From Sandaracinaceae bacterium (lineage in GTDB: Bacteria; Myxococcota_A; Polyangia; Polyangiales; Sandaracinaceae), in the NCBI GenBank assembly GCA_019637095.1, contig JAHBWG010000072.1, forward strand, positions 1-50,831: DNA of 50,831 bases. Reading direction: 5' to 3'. Numbering within the stretch: position 1 is the stretch's first letter; each line of letters opens with the position of its first letter. This document shows, one piece after another, positions 42,923-50,759 of the stretch. Below the pieces are notes generated by a model. The model was given only the letters and a program-made list of their open reading frames with translations, had not been told where the DNA came from and made no database searches. The translations under genes and the position numbers were made by a program.

Positions 42923-42988
42923 CTCGCTCCCGCGCGTTCGCCTCGAGGGGGCCCGGGCGCCGACGCACCGCGCTACTCTCTCTTCGTC

Positions 42989-45160
42989 TTGACGCGCTCC
43001 CTGCGCCTGACCGTCGCGTGCTCGATCGCGCTCGCCGTCGCGTGCGAGGGAACGCTTCCCTCGCACGACGGCGGCGCGCCGAGCGCATTCGTTCGCTTCG
43101 CCCCGTCGGACGCGGCGCCGCTCGCGTGGGGCTCCGTCCCGTTCCCGAGCGACCTCTACCTCGATGACGACGGGCACCCGCGGATCGGTGCGCTCCCCAC
43201 GCGCCTCACCGGCGACCCGCGCTTCGAAGGCATCCGCGCGCTCGTCGGCGCGCGCCGCGGTTTCTGCGGCACCTGCAACGTCTATTTCGCAGTCGAGGGC
43301 GCGCTCGACTCCGCAAGCGTGCCTCCGAGCGCCTCGCCCCACGACCTCGCCTCGGCCGCAGACGCCATCGTGCTCGCCGACGTCGATCCCGCCTCACCCG
43401 AGCGCGGCCGGTTCTTCCCTCTGCGCGTCGAGCACCACGCCGGCCGGGGAACGCTCGCCGTCCGCCCCGCGCGCGGCTTCGTCCTGCGCCGCGGGCGCCG
43501 CTACGCGGCCGCGCTCACCACGTCGCTCCGCGGCGCGGACGGCTCCCCGCTCGCGTCCTCGCCGGACTTCGTCGCCTTCCGCGACGGGGTAGGCCAGGAC
43601 TCCGAAGGCGTGCGCCGCGCACGCGACGTCCTCGGCCCCGCGCTCGACGCGCTCGTCGCGCTCGGGGTCGCGCGCGAGCGGATCGCCGCCTTCACCGCGT
43701 TCACGGTCGGCGACCCGACGCTCGATCTCCTCGACGTCCGCCGCGCGGTGCACGCCGCGCCCGCGCCCATCGCACGCGTCGATCGCGTGTGGTCGACGCT
43801 GGACGAGATCGACGCGCTCCTCGGCGTGCCCTCCGAGGACCGACCCGGCATCGACGTGCCCGCTCGCGCCTCGGGCGAGCACGCCGTCCGGCACGCGAGC
43901 GTCGCGCTCGTCGTCACGGGCTCCTTCTCGTCGCCGCGCTTCGTGAGCGGCAGCGGCACCGAGACCGGCACGCCCGTCCGAGACGCGGGCGGCCTCGCGC
44001 CACGGGCCACCGAGGACGTCCCCTTCCTCCTCCTCGTGCCGGCGGGCGTCGACCTCGCGCGCCTCCCGGTCGTCGTCCACCACCACGGCTTCAACGCGAG
44101 CCGCGTCACCGGCTTCGTCCTCGCCGACACCGCCGGTCGCGCCGGCGCGGCCGTCCTCTCGGTGGACGCCTTCCAGCACGGCGAGCGCGCGCACGAGCGG
44201 AGCGACCGTATCCACAATGTGCGCGGCCCGCTCGTCGTGGGCGCGGACGGCTTCGCCGAGACGGAGACCTTCGCGCTCTCCGCCCGCGTCTTCGCGCTCA
44301 CGGGCACGCCCGCGGGGATGGAGCTCTTTCCCGGCTACGCCTTCGGCGCGTTCCTCCAGTTCGTGGGCGACGTCATGGCCGCCGTGCGCCTCGCGCGCGA
44401 GGGCGATCTCGCGGCGCTCCGCGGCGCGCACCCCGAGCTCGCGTCGCTCGCCTTCGATCCCGAGCGCATCCTCTACGCAGGCAACTCGCTCGGCGCCGTC
44501 ATCGGGGCTGGCGTCCTCGCCGCCGAGCGCGACGTCGCCGCGTACGCCCTCGACGTCCAGCCCGGCTCGATCGTCGAGTCGCTCGCCGAGGGCGCCGAGT
44601 TCCGCCCGCTGACCGAGAGCGTCTTCCTCCCCCCGCTCGGCGTCACGCCCGGGTTCGACGACGACACGCGCGCGATCGTCTTCGATCCCACCGTCGACCT
44701 GTTCCGCTGGGTGCTCGAGCCCGTCGACCCGCTCGGTCTCGCGCCCTACCTCCTCCTCGACCGCGTCGTCGAGGGCGCGCCGCCCGACGTGCTCATCCAG
44801 CTCGCGAGCCTCGACCAGCTCGCCGCGCCACCCGCGGCGCAAGCGATGATCGCCGCGGCCGGTATCCCCGGCGTCGGCATGCTCGACCTCGCGCCGATCG
44901 CGCGCGCGCTCCCCCCGCTCTCGGCGAACCTCGACACCCCGCGCGGCGTCGTCACCGCTGCGGCGTACCGCTTCGACCCGGCCGCCCACGGCATGCTCGA
45001 GCTGATCGCGCAGTCTTCGACCCACGAGCTCCCGCTCGTCCCTCCGCTCGTGCCGCGACCGAGCGCGATCCCCGTCACGAACCCGATCGCCGACGTCCAC
45101 GCGCAGCTCGAAGCGTTCTTCCGCTCTCGCATCGAGCGCGGCCGCGCCGAGGTGCGCTGA
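42989..45160 (+). CDS. Lipase-like alpha/beta-hydrolase lipoprotein
   Basis: A 723-residue lipoprotein (signal ending AVAC, Cys19) starting at TTG 42989; no ATG or GTG gives a signal peptide. The C-terminal half is an alpha/beta hydrolase with oxyanion segment HHHGFNASR and nucleophile elbow AGNSLGAV; the catalytic His is probably HG near AAHGMLELIAQ. The N-terminal half is a beta-rich domain. The layout resembles extracellular lipases of the Pla-1/cef type, so the substrate may be lipid, but this is uncertain. It lies 66 bases after the beta-propeller gene without a sigma-54 site of its own. Confidence 0.78.
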   Translation: MTRSLRLTVACSIALAVACEGTLPSHDGGAPSAFVRFAPSDAAPLAWGSVPFPSDLYLDDDGHPRIGALPTRLTGDPRFEGIRALVGARRGFCGTCNVYFAVEGALDSASVPPSASPHDLASAADAIVLADVDPASPERGRFFPLRVEHHAGRGTLAVRPARGFVLRRGRRYAAALTTSLRGADGSPLASSPDFVAFRDGVGQDSEGVRRARDVLGPALDALVALGVARERIAAFTAFTVGDPTLDLLDVRRAVHAAPAPIARVDRVWSTLDEIDALLGVPSEDRPGIDVPARASGEHAVRHASVALVVTGSFSSPRFVSGSGTETGTPVRDAGGLAPRATEDVPFLLLVPAGVDLARLPVVVHHHGFNASRVTGFVLADTAGRAGAAVLSVDAFQHGERAHERSDRIHNVRGPLVVGADGFAETETFALSARVFALTGTPAGMELFPGYAFGAFLQFVGDVMAAVRLAREGDLAALRGAHPELASLAFDPERILYAGNSLGAVIGAGVLAAERDVAAYALDVQPGSIVESLAEGAEFRPLTESVFLPPLGVTPGFDDDTRAIVFDPTVDLFRWVLEPVDPLGLAPYLLLDRVVEGAPPDVLIQLASLDQLAAPPAAQAMIAAAGIPGVGMLDLAPIARALPPLSANLDTPRGVVTAAAYRFDPAAHGMLELIAQSSTHELPLVPPLVPRPSAIPVTNPIADVHAQLEAFFRSRIERGRAEVR

Positions 45161-45172
45161 GGCACGGCTCGA

Positions 45173-45200
45173 GACCATGATTGCTCGACCATGATTGCTC
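45173..45200. repeat. 14-bp perfect tandem duplication
   Basis: GACCATGATTGCTC is present twice in direct succession, 13 bases after the lipase-like gene. A slippage product in a small non-coding gap. Confidence 0.85.
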
Positions 45201-45272
45201 GATCCAGGCATGTTCGCTTCACCGCTCGAAGCGCGTCCTCCCGGCGACGAATGGAGCGCCTTGGCTGTGCCG

Positions 45273-45308
45273 CGCGCCGTCGAGGACGCTCGCGCCGTCG
45301 AGGACGCT
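45273..45308. repeat. 18-bp perfect tandem duplication
   Basis: CGCGCCGTCGAGGACGCT is present twice in direct succession, touching the stop codon of the frameshifted minus-strand gene at 45309. Confidence 0.85.
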
Positions 45309-45973
45309 TCAGTTGCCTCGGGCCGTGAGCTGCCATTGACCGTCCGGCGGGCACGGTCCGTCGATCTGCCGGATCTCGAACGCGAGTCGCCCTCGCGCCG
45401 ACGGAAGGCAGGTTCGTCGCTGTCGTCGACATCCACGGCGGCGCTCGACGCCGCCTCGCCGCGCACCCAGCCGTCCCCCGTCCGCTCGTACGGCACGAGC
45501 GCCTCGTTCGGATCGAGCAGCCAGCCGGCGAGCTCGGGCAGGTGGCGCAGGAACCCCGGCGCGAGCGGGTGGGGCTCCCTCGCGGCGCCGCGCAGCGTCA
45601 GCTCGCGCACCCGCGCCTTGCGTGCTTGGAATCGGATCATCTCCGGACGAGACGCCGCCCACAGGCGCAGCCCGTCCGCGAGGCTCACCGGGCGCAACGC
45701 CTCGAGCGCGCGCGCTGGGTCTACGAGCGCGGCGTCGACGAACGCGCGCCCGCGCAGGATCGCGGCGTGGGCCAGCACGCCGAGGTCGAACCACGGCTCC
45801 GGCGCCGCGGTCCGCTCGAACGCGCTCGCGAGCCGCCACGCGACGCGCGCGCACAGCGGCTCGAGCGCGAGCCGCTCACCCGGCTCGAGGTGCGCCAGCT
45901 CCGCTTCGAGCCGCGCGAGCGCCTCCTCGGCTCGAGCTCCGCCATCGCAGCGGGATGCACCAGCCCTCGCCAC
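45309..45973 (-). pseudogene. Frameshifted hypothetical gene
   Basis: Unknown family. From GTG 45973 the frame gives a helical protein (EEALARLEAELAHLEPGER, then GRAFVDAALVDPARALEAL) through GDGWVRGEAASSAAV. It then turns into Arg/Ser-rich sequence with no stop until deep inside the next gene. The neighbouring frame supplies a natural ending, GRLAFEIRQIDGPCPPDGQW then LTARGN and stop at 45309. The total of 665 bases is one short of a whole number of codons; a single missing base between about 45390 and 45440 would restore about 221 residues. This may be a true mutation, an assembly error or a programmed -1 shift. Confidence 0.6.
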
Positions 45974-46026
45974 GGCTCACCCCACGGGACGTGAGCCGCC
46001 CCCGCCTGCGCGTGCATCCCCGCCCG

Positions 46027-47079
46027 ATGACGGACCTCGCCTACCGCCAGACCACCAGCCCCGAGCCGCATCGCGAGCGACGCAAGCGCATCCTGAGGGC
46101 CCACCCCGAGATCGTGAAGCTCTTCGGCTACGACACCCGCCCCGTCTGGCGCATGGCCCTCGTCCCTGCCCTCCAGCTCGCGATCGCCGCCGCCATCTCC
46201 GCGCTCGCCACCTCGGCCTCCGCGTGGTTCACCGCCCTCGTCCTCATCGCCGTCGTCTGGACCCTCGGCGCGATGCTCAACCACTACGGCGTCGTCGTCA
46301 TCCACGAAGCCTCCCACAACCTCTGCGCCCGCACCGAGACCCAGAACCGCGGGATCGCCATCTTCGCCAACCTCCCCAAGGTCCTCCCCTACGCCATGAC
46401 CTTTCGCCGGCACCACCTCGCGCACCACCGCGACATGGGCGTCGTCGGCGGCGACAACGACCTCCCCCTCGCGCTCGAGCGCCGCGCCGTCGGCAACGGC
46501 CCCCTGCGCAAGCTAGCCTGGCTCTTCCTCTTCCCCCTCTTCGGCGCCCTCTGCCGCGGCTTCCTCCACCGCCCCGACCGCTGGGAGGTCGCTCAGTGGG
46601 CGACTCAGCTTCCCCTCAACGCCCTCCTCGTCGTCTTCCTCCTTCCTCCTCGTCCTCCGCGGCCCATGGGCCCTCGCCTGCCTCGCGCTCAGCACCTGGT
46701 TCAGCGCCGGCCTCCACCCCATCGCCGCCCACTTCATCCACGAGCACTACCCCTCTGGGACGAACGCCAGGAGACCTACTACTGCCCCCTCAACGCCCTC
46801 ACCGAGAACCTCGGCTACCACGTCGAGCACCATGACTTCGTTGCCGTCCCTGGCACCCGCCTCCCCGAGCCCAACGCCATCGCCCGCGACTTCTACGCCC
46901 CCCTCGTCTCCCACCGCTCGTGGACCGCCATCCTCCTCTGCTTCGTCACCGACCCCCGCCTCTCCCACTTCAGCCGCTTCGTCCGCCCGCACCGCCAAGG
47001 CACCCACCCACACCCCAGCACCTGCTGGGTCGATCCCGAAGACCCACGTGAGCTCACTCGCTTGACCCAATTGGGTTAA
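46027..47079 (+). CDS. Dihydroceramide/sphingolipid delta-4 desaturase-like protein with out-of-frame core
   Basis: A 350-residue fatty-acid-desaturase-family membrane protein most like sphingolipid delta-4 desaturase (DES1). Histidine boxes HEASH (93-97), HHLAHH (129-134) and HVEHH (265-269) are present, with FANLPKVLPYAMTFRRHH and GYHVEHHDFVAVPG as in DES1. Residues about 206-245 are Pro/Arg nonsense in this frame; the next frame reads GLHPIAAHFIHEHYPSG, the DES1 segment expected there. A 7-bp duplication (CTTCCTC, 46635-46648) shifts the frame, and a one-base loss near 46751-46768 restores it. As read, the enzyme is probably damaged. Sphingolipid synthesis fits myxobacteria. Confidence 0.85.
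   Translation: MTDLAYRQTTSPEPHRERRKRILRAHPEIVKLFGYDTRPVWRMALVPALQLAIAAAISALATSASAWFTALVLIAVVWTLGAMLNHYGVVVIHEASHNLCARTETQNRGIAIFANLPKVLPYAMTFRRHHLAHHRDMGVVGGDNDLPLALERRAVGNGPLRKLAWLFLFPLFGALCRGFLHRPDRWEVAQWATQLPLNALLVVFLLPPRPPRPMGPRLPRAQHLVQRRPPPHRRPLHPRALPLWDERQETYYCPLNALTENLGYHVEHHDFVAVPGTRLPEPNAIARDFYAPLVSHRSWTAILLCFVTDPRLSHFSRFVRPHRQGTHPHPSTCWVDPEDPRELTRLTQLG
46635..46768 (+). other. Out-of-frame segment in the desaturase gene
   Basis: CTTCCTC occurs twice in tandem (46635-46641, 46642-46648). Removing one copy makes the frame read VVFLLVLRGPWALAC and on to HPIAAHFIHEHYPSG. The original frame resumes at QETYYCPLN after the GGG at 46757-46759, where one extra base would join the two parts. 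Confidence 0.7.
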
Positions 47080-47118
47080 TACAAAGGGTTGAGGTCGCGC
47101 ACATCGCTACAGCGATGT
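47065..47118. terminator. Two palindromes after the desaturase gene
   Basis: ACCCAATTGGGT (47065-47076, 12 bases, perfect) overlaps the last codons. ACATCGCT/AGCGATGT with an AC loop (47101-47118) follows 22 bases after the stop. The second shares TCGCTAC-GCGA with a stem of junction B. Terminator function is plausible, but there is no T-tract. Confidence 0.4.
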
Positions 47119-47137
47119 AACCCCGTCGCAACCTTTC

Positions 47138-47167
47138 TTGCTTCCATTCGCCTCCCGATCCTGTAGT
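47138..47167 (+). promoter_or_regulatory. Weak sigma-70-like promoter before the four-gene cassette
   Basis: TTGCTT (47138-47143) and TGTAGT (47162-47167), 18 bases apart, in an A/T-richer stretch. The fit is poor and the leader to 47265 would be about 90 bases. Confidence 0.25.
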
Positions 47168-47264
47168 GTGTCAACCTCGTGGGAGACGCGATGAGGGGAT
47201 CGCAGGGCACCAGCGCCACGCGGCTCGCCGTTCATCCACGGAGGCGCGAGAGCAGGGGGGATCG

Positions 47265-47954
47265 ATGTCAGGGGATTTGGTTCAAAGCATCACGGATTGG
47301 ATCTTGGCGGCGGCAGCGCTAGGGACCGCGGCTTTCGGTGTCGTCGAGGCCCTGCGAGGTACGTTCGTCGGGATCCTCGGGGTCGGGGTGCTGAGGAGGG
47401 CTCTCGGAGACGAGGGCATGAAGGCGCTCGACGCGGTCTACGGGCCGGCGGGAAAGGAAGCGCTACTCGAGCAGTCGTTCCGGCGCGGCCGCGAGGAGGT
47501 GGTCGCGCACTTGAAGAACGGTCTGCGGATGGCGCTGTCGAGCACCGCGGGCGGTGCCTTTGCGGCTCACCTGGGGCAGGAGGCGGAGACGCTGAGCGCC
47601 GCCATCGCGAAGCTCCATGATCCGAAGCAGGACCCTGATCAGCTCGTCGCGGAGCGAGCGCTCCTGATGCGCGCGGAGATGGCGATCGACGCGCGCGTCG
47701 ACGCTGCGGTGGCCGCCGCTTTCGACCGGAACGGCACGTGGCTGCGGAGCATCGCGATGTTCCTCGCCGTGGGCGCGGGCATGATCGTAGGTGGGGTCTT
47801 GGAGCGCGAAGGGAGTGCCTCCGCGATCGGCGCAGGAGTCGGGTACGGGTTCCTCGTGGGGCTCGCCGCTGTTCCGATCGCTCCGATCGCGCATGACCTG
47901 GTGCGTCTCCTCAACAGCGCGCGCCAGGCGCTAGACCGAAGGCAGCCATCGTGA
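47265..47954 (+). CDS. Hypothetical three-helix membrane protein (cassette gene 1)
   Basis: No family recognised. The 229-residue product has a hydrophobic N-terminal region (about 8-42, ITDWILAAAALGTAAFGVV), a helical soluble middle (50-160) and two C-terminal membrane segments (WLRSIAMFLAVGAGMIVGGV and GVGYGFLVGLAAVPIAPI). ATG at 47265 follows the ribosome site AGGGGGGA; the upstream extension has no conserved look. Its stop overlaps the next start by 4 bases (GTGA). Codon third positions hold more A and T than in genes to the left, which suggests recent acquisition. Confidence 0.75.
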   Translation: MSGDLVQSITDWILAAAALGTAAFGVVEALRGTFVGILGVGVLRRALGDEGMKALDAVYGPAGKEALLEQSFRRGREEVVAHLKNGLRMALSSTAGGAFAAHLGQEAETLSAAIAKLHDPKQDPDQLVAERALLMRAEMAIDARVDAAVAAAFDRNGTWLRSIAMFLAVGAGMIVGGVLEREGSASAIGAGVGYGFLVGLAAVPIAPIAHDLVRLLNSARQALDRRQPS

Positions 47955-48832
47955 GCCGCGCCGTCGTCCTCGACTTCCGTGCGCTGGAGGTCGGCGGTCC
48001 CGCCGTGGCGCCGTCGCTTTGGGCTCATGACGGGAGCCGACTTGGCGTCGAGGCGCTGCGTGCGCTCGGAGGCGAGCAGGGGCTGACGTTCCTCATCCAC
48101 GGGTTCAACAACTCCCGCTCCGTGGGTCGCGCCTCGGGGCTGGAGTTCGCGAGCCTGATGAGGGCCTCCTCGGGATCGGACCGTCTCGGCTGTGTGGTGG
48201 TGGTTCTTTGGCCGGGAGACCATAGGCTCGGCGCCCTGACGTACTCCTTCGAGGAGCGCGACGCGGACCGCACCGCAGCGGAGCTCGCGCGCACGATCAC
48301 GCAGAGGATCGCGCCAGGTCCCGCGGCGAGCTTCGTCGCCCACTCGCTCGGGTGTCGAGTAGCGCTCGAGACGATGCGACGCTTACACGGCGAGGGCGTG
48401 GCGAGCCAGGAGGTCGTGCTCATGGCGGGCGCGGTCGATGCGGATGCGCTCGCCCGCTCGAGCCGGTACGCGGGGGGCGTGCGTGCCGCGCGTCGCGTCG
48501 CGACGGTCGCGTCGAGGCATGACCGGGTGCTCCAGTTCGCCTTCCCCGCGGGCAACGCGATCGCCGGACTGCTCTACGGCGGGTACAGGCAGGCGGCGCT
48601 CGGATGGGCTGGTCCCACGGCCGCACGGCGACCGCGACCAGAGCCTCTCCCGCCCACGGTGCTTCCGCTCTCGGTCACCAACCATGGCGTGGGTCACGGC
48701 GACTATCTGCCGGGTCGCGGACCGACTGGGCCCAAGCACGAGAGCGCGGCTCACTTCACCGCCGAAGTGCTTCGGGGTCTGCCCACGCCGCGCTACCCAA
48801 CCCCGGGGAAGGCCGGGCAGCCGCAGCCATGA
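47951..48832 (+). CDS. DUF900-like alpha/beta hydrolase (cassette gene 2)
   Basis: A 293-residue serine hydrolase without signal peptide. IHGFNNS (49-55) is the oxyanion loop and FVAHSLGCRV places nucleophile Ser132. The acid is probably in AGAVDADAL and the histidine in NHGVGHGDYLP. This matches DUF900-type hydrolases, whose substrates are largely unknown but include lipids and esters. It is translationally coupled to the membrane protein before it. The C-terminus (PTPGKAGQPQP) is low complexity. It may act on phospholipid at the membrane beside gene 1. Confidence 0.82.
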   Translation: MSRAVVLDFRALEVGGPAVAPSLWAHDGSRLGVEALRALGGEQGLTFLIHGFNNSRSVGRASGLEFASLMRASSGSDRLGCVVVVLWPGDHRLGALTYSFEERDADRTAAELARTITQRIAPGPAASFVAHSLGCRVALETMRRLHGEGVASQEVVLMAGAVDADALARSSRYAGGVRAARRVATVASRHDRVLQFAFPAGNAIAGLLYGGYRQAALGWAGPTAARRPRPEPLPPTVLPLSVTNHGVGHGDYLPGRGPTGPKHESAAHFTAEVLRGLPTPRYPTPGKAGQPQP

Positions 48833-48863
48833 GCGATCGATGGGGGGAAAGTGAGAGGCGCCG

Positions 48864-49172
48864 ATGAAGGGAAGGCTCGAAGCACGAAAGAAGTGCGAGG
48901 TGTCGATCGAGGCGCCCACGACGAACACCGAGCTCGTCACGATCGACATCACCTGGACGGTGCAGCCGCCGGCTGGGAGCAAGCTGATGGCCGCCCCTGG
49001 GGGACGCGACGCGTACTCCGCGGTCGCCGCGGTGGCCAAGAAGGCGATGACGCTACGTCTTCGAATCGAGGGGACGGACACCGCGTCCGTGAAAGTGATC
49101 TCCGATGGGAAGGTGGTCACTGACGAGACCGCGAGCGCGGCGGACAAGGTATGGACTTACGCCACGCGGTAG
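48864..49172 (+). CDS. Small hypothetical beta-rich protein (cassette gene 3)
   Basis: A 102-residue protein without signal peptide or membrane segment, unrecognised. It is mostly beta (CEVSIEAPTTNTELVTIDIT, then VKVISDGKVV) and looks like a small immunoglobulin-like or TssJ-like sandwich, without proof. ATG at 48864 follows GAGAGG. Its last 22 bases overlap the start of cassette gene 4, so the two are coupled. Its size and place between an enzyme and an exported protein would suit an accessory or immunity protein. Confidence 0.65.
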   Translation: MKGRLEARKKCEVSIEAPTTNTELVTIDITWTVQPPAGSKLMAAPGGRDAYSAVAAVAKKAMTLRLRIEGTDTASVKVISDGKVVTDETASAADKVWTYATR

Positions 49173-50596
49173 GGGTACTTCTCGGGGCGACCTTGGTGGC
49201 CACGGCGGCCCGCGCCCAACCCCCGGCGGACGGGCCCACCGAGGAGGTGATCGACACGGTGCGCCAGGAGGAACCCGGGGTGCCGCCACCGTCGCCTCCG
49301 GAGCCGACGCCTGCCCACCCGACCCCAGATCAGCCGCCGCTGGCCGCGAGCGCCGACGGACGCTGCGCGCAAGCCGCAGCGGCGGTCTTCCCGAGCAGGC
49401 TGGTGCAGTCGGAGAACTGCCACGAGCTCGCGCTGGTGCTTCGAACGCGGCTGGCCGAGCGACACATCGCAGGTCTTCGGACCGAGCGCTCCGCCCCGTT
49501 GCCGTGGGCGCCCGACGCTCCGGGCGGCTCGGGCTCACCCGCACAGCTCGCTGCCGCCCCTGCCGTCACGCCGGTTCCGCTCGTCGGCGCCGCCGCCAGC
49601 TTCGTGGGCGCCCCATCGGGGCCGCGGGCGGTCGCCGCCCTCGCGCTCAACCCCGGAGCCCTCGCAGCGAACGCGCTCGACGACCGCGCTGCCCTCTCGG
49701 TCTGGTCGCGAGCGTGGGACGTGTCGGTCGTCCTCCCGTTCCCCCTCACCGACTCGGGCGCGACGTACAACGTGGACTTCGTAGGTGTGCGTGTGCGAGT
49801 GAACGCTCTCGCCCCCGTCTCCGCCGAGACCGCGGCCGAGCAACATCGCAGCCTTGCACAGACCGGAGCCTACGAGGCCGAAGTGGACGAAGGATTCCGG
49901 GCGCTCTTGGAAGGCGCTCGGGACACTGTCGCATGCACCCGAGCGCTCGAACGGGCCATTCGGGACGACGAGCCGAGCGACGAAGCCGTTCGACGGGCGT
50001 GTGGAGCCGTGTTCCCGAGCCGCGCTCGACGGTGGCGAGACGTCGAAGCGGTCCTGGCGGACATCGACCAACGAGTGCGCCAGGAAGCCGACCGGTTCTA
50101 TCTCGGATTCGACCTACGGTACGATTACGGCGATCGAGCGCTCACCGGCGAGCCCGCCGCGGCGCGCGCCTCGACGCTCCTCGCAGCGGTTGCCGCCGGA
50201 GCGCGTGTCGTGACGGAGCCGTCGCTGAACCTTCGAGTGCGCGGACGCGCGGGCGCGCACTACTCGCACGTCCCGGGGGGTGACCCTTCCGAGAGTGACC
50301 TCAACCCCATCTCCCTCGACGCCGCGGCCGCGATCGAGCTCGAGCTTCCACTCGTGGGCGAGCTCTTTCGAGCAAGCGTTGGCATCGAGGGCCGCGGCAT
50401 CATCGAGGGTACCGACGTCCCCGTCGCCGGGACGAACCGAGTCACCGACACCGAGTTCCTCGAGCTGCGCCTGGCGGTGCTCGTGCCCGTCGGCGGTGGC
50501 CCGGGCCTCGGGATCGATCTCGCGGTCCCGCTCCTCGGCGCACACCGGAGCGTGCAAGTCGCCGTGAGCGGCGACTTCAGCCTGTTCGAGCGGTAG
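49151..50596 (+). CDS. Exported protein, possible outer-membrane protein (cassette gene 4)
   Basis: A 481-residue exported protein; signal peptide MDLRHAVGVLLGATLVATAA ends before RAQPP. A long Pro-rich spacer (25-65) is followed by two CxxAFPSR-like sites (CAQAAAAVFPSR and CGAVFPSR). The C-terminal 180 residues alternate hydrophobic strands (RFYLGFDLRYDYGDRAL, SLNLRVRGRAGAHYSH, RASVGIEGRGI) and end with VAVSGDFSLFER, ending close to an aromatic as outer-membrane barrels do. No named family. It is probably the envelope component of the cassette. Confidence 0.75.
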   Translation: MDLRHAVGVLLGATLVATAARAQPPADGPTEEVIDTVRQEEPGVPPPSPPEPTPAHPTPDQPPLAASADGRCAQAAAAVFPSRLVQSENCHELALVLRTRLAERHIAGLRTERSAPLPWAPDAPGGSGSPAQLAAAPAVTPVPLVGAAASFVGAPSGPRAVAALALNPGALAANALDDRAALSVWSRAWDVSVVLPFPLTDSGATYNVDFVGVRVRVNALAPVSAETAAEQHRSLAQTGAYEAEVDEGFRALLEGARDTVACTRALERAIRDDEPSDEAVRRACGAVFPSRARRWRDVEAVLADIDQRVRQEADRFYLGFDLRYDYGDRALTGEPAAARASTLLAAVAAGARVVTEPSLNLRVRGRAGAHYSHVPGGDPSESDLNPISLDAAAAIELELPLVGELFRASVGIEGRGIIEGTDVPVAGTNRVTDTEFLELRLAVLVPVGGGPGLGIDLAVPLLGAHRSVQVAVSGDFSLFER

Positions 50597-50759
50597 CTGG
50601 CGTCCTCACGCGAGAGCTACGGGCACCAAGAGGCGTCCGCCGATCCCTCCTCGCCTACACAGCAGATGGCGCGGCGCCCCGTAGATCGTCGAGGCCAACA
50701 ACACACTTCACAACCGCAAAATGCGTGCATTGAACCCTTCGGTATGCCACGCTCGTAGC
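50597..50759. other. Intergenic region with possible promoter
   Basis: No gene. TTGAAC (50730-50735) could be a -35 box, but no good -10 follows at 17 bases. ATGCGTGCAT (50721-50730) is a short palindrome, and GCATGC occurs twice near the final start codon. Confidence 0.3.

Noticed and set aside
43394-45308. Continuation of the minus-strand frame from 45973 through the lipase-like gene
   Set aside because: Beyond about 45390 the translation becomes Arg/Ser/Asp-rich and runs antisense to a well-supported hydrolase. A stop in the neighbouring frame at 45309 is a better end.
47265-50596. Cassette as a prophage or integrative element
   Set aside because: No integrase, structural phage gene, tRNA target or flanking repeat is visible in the window.
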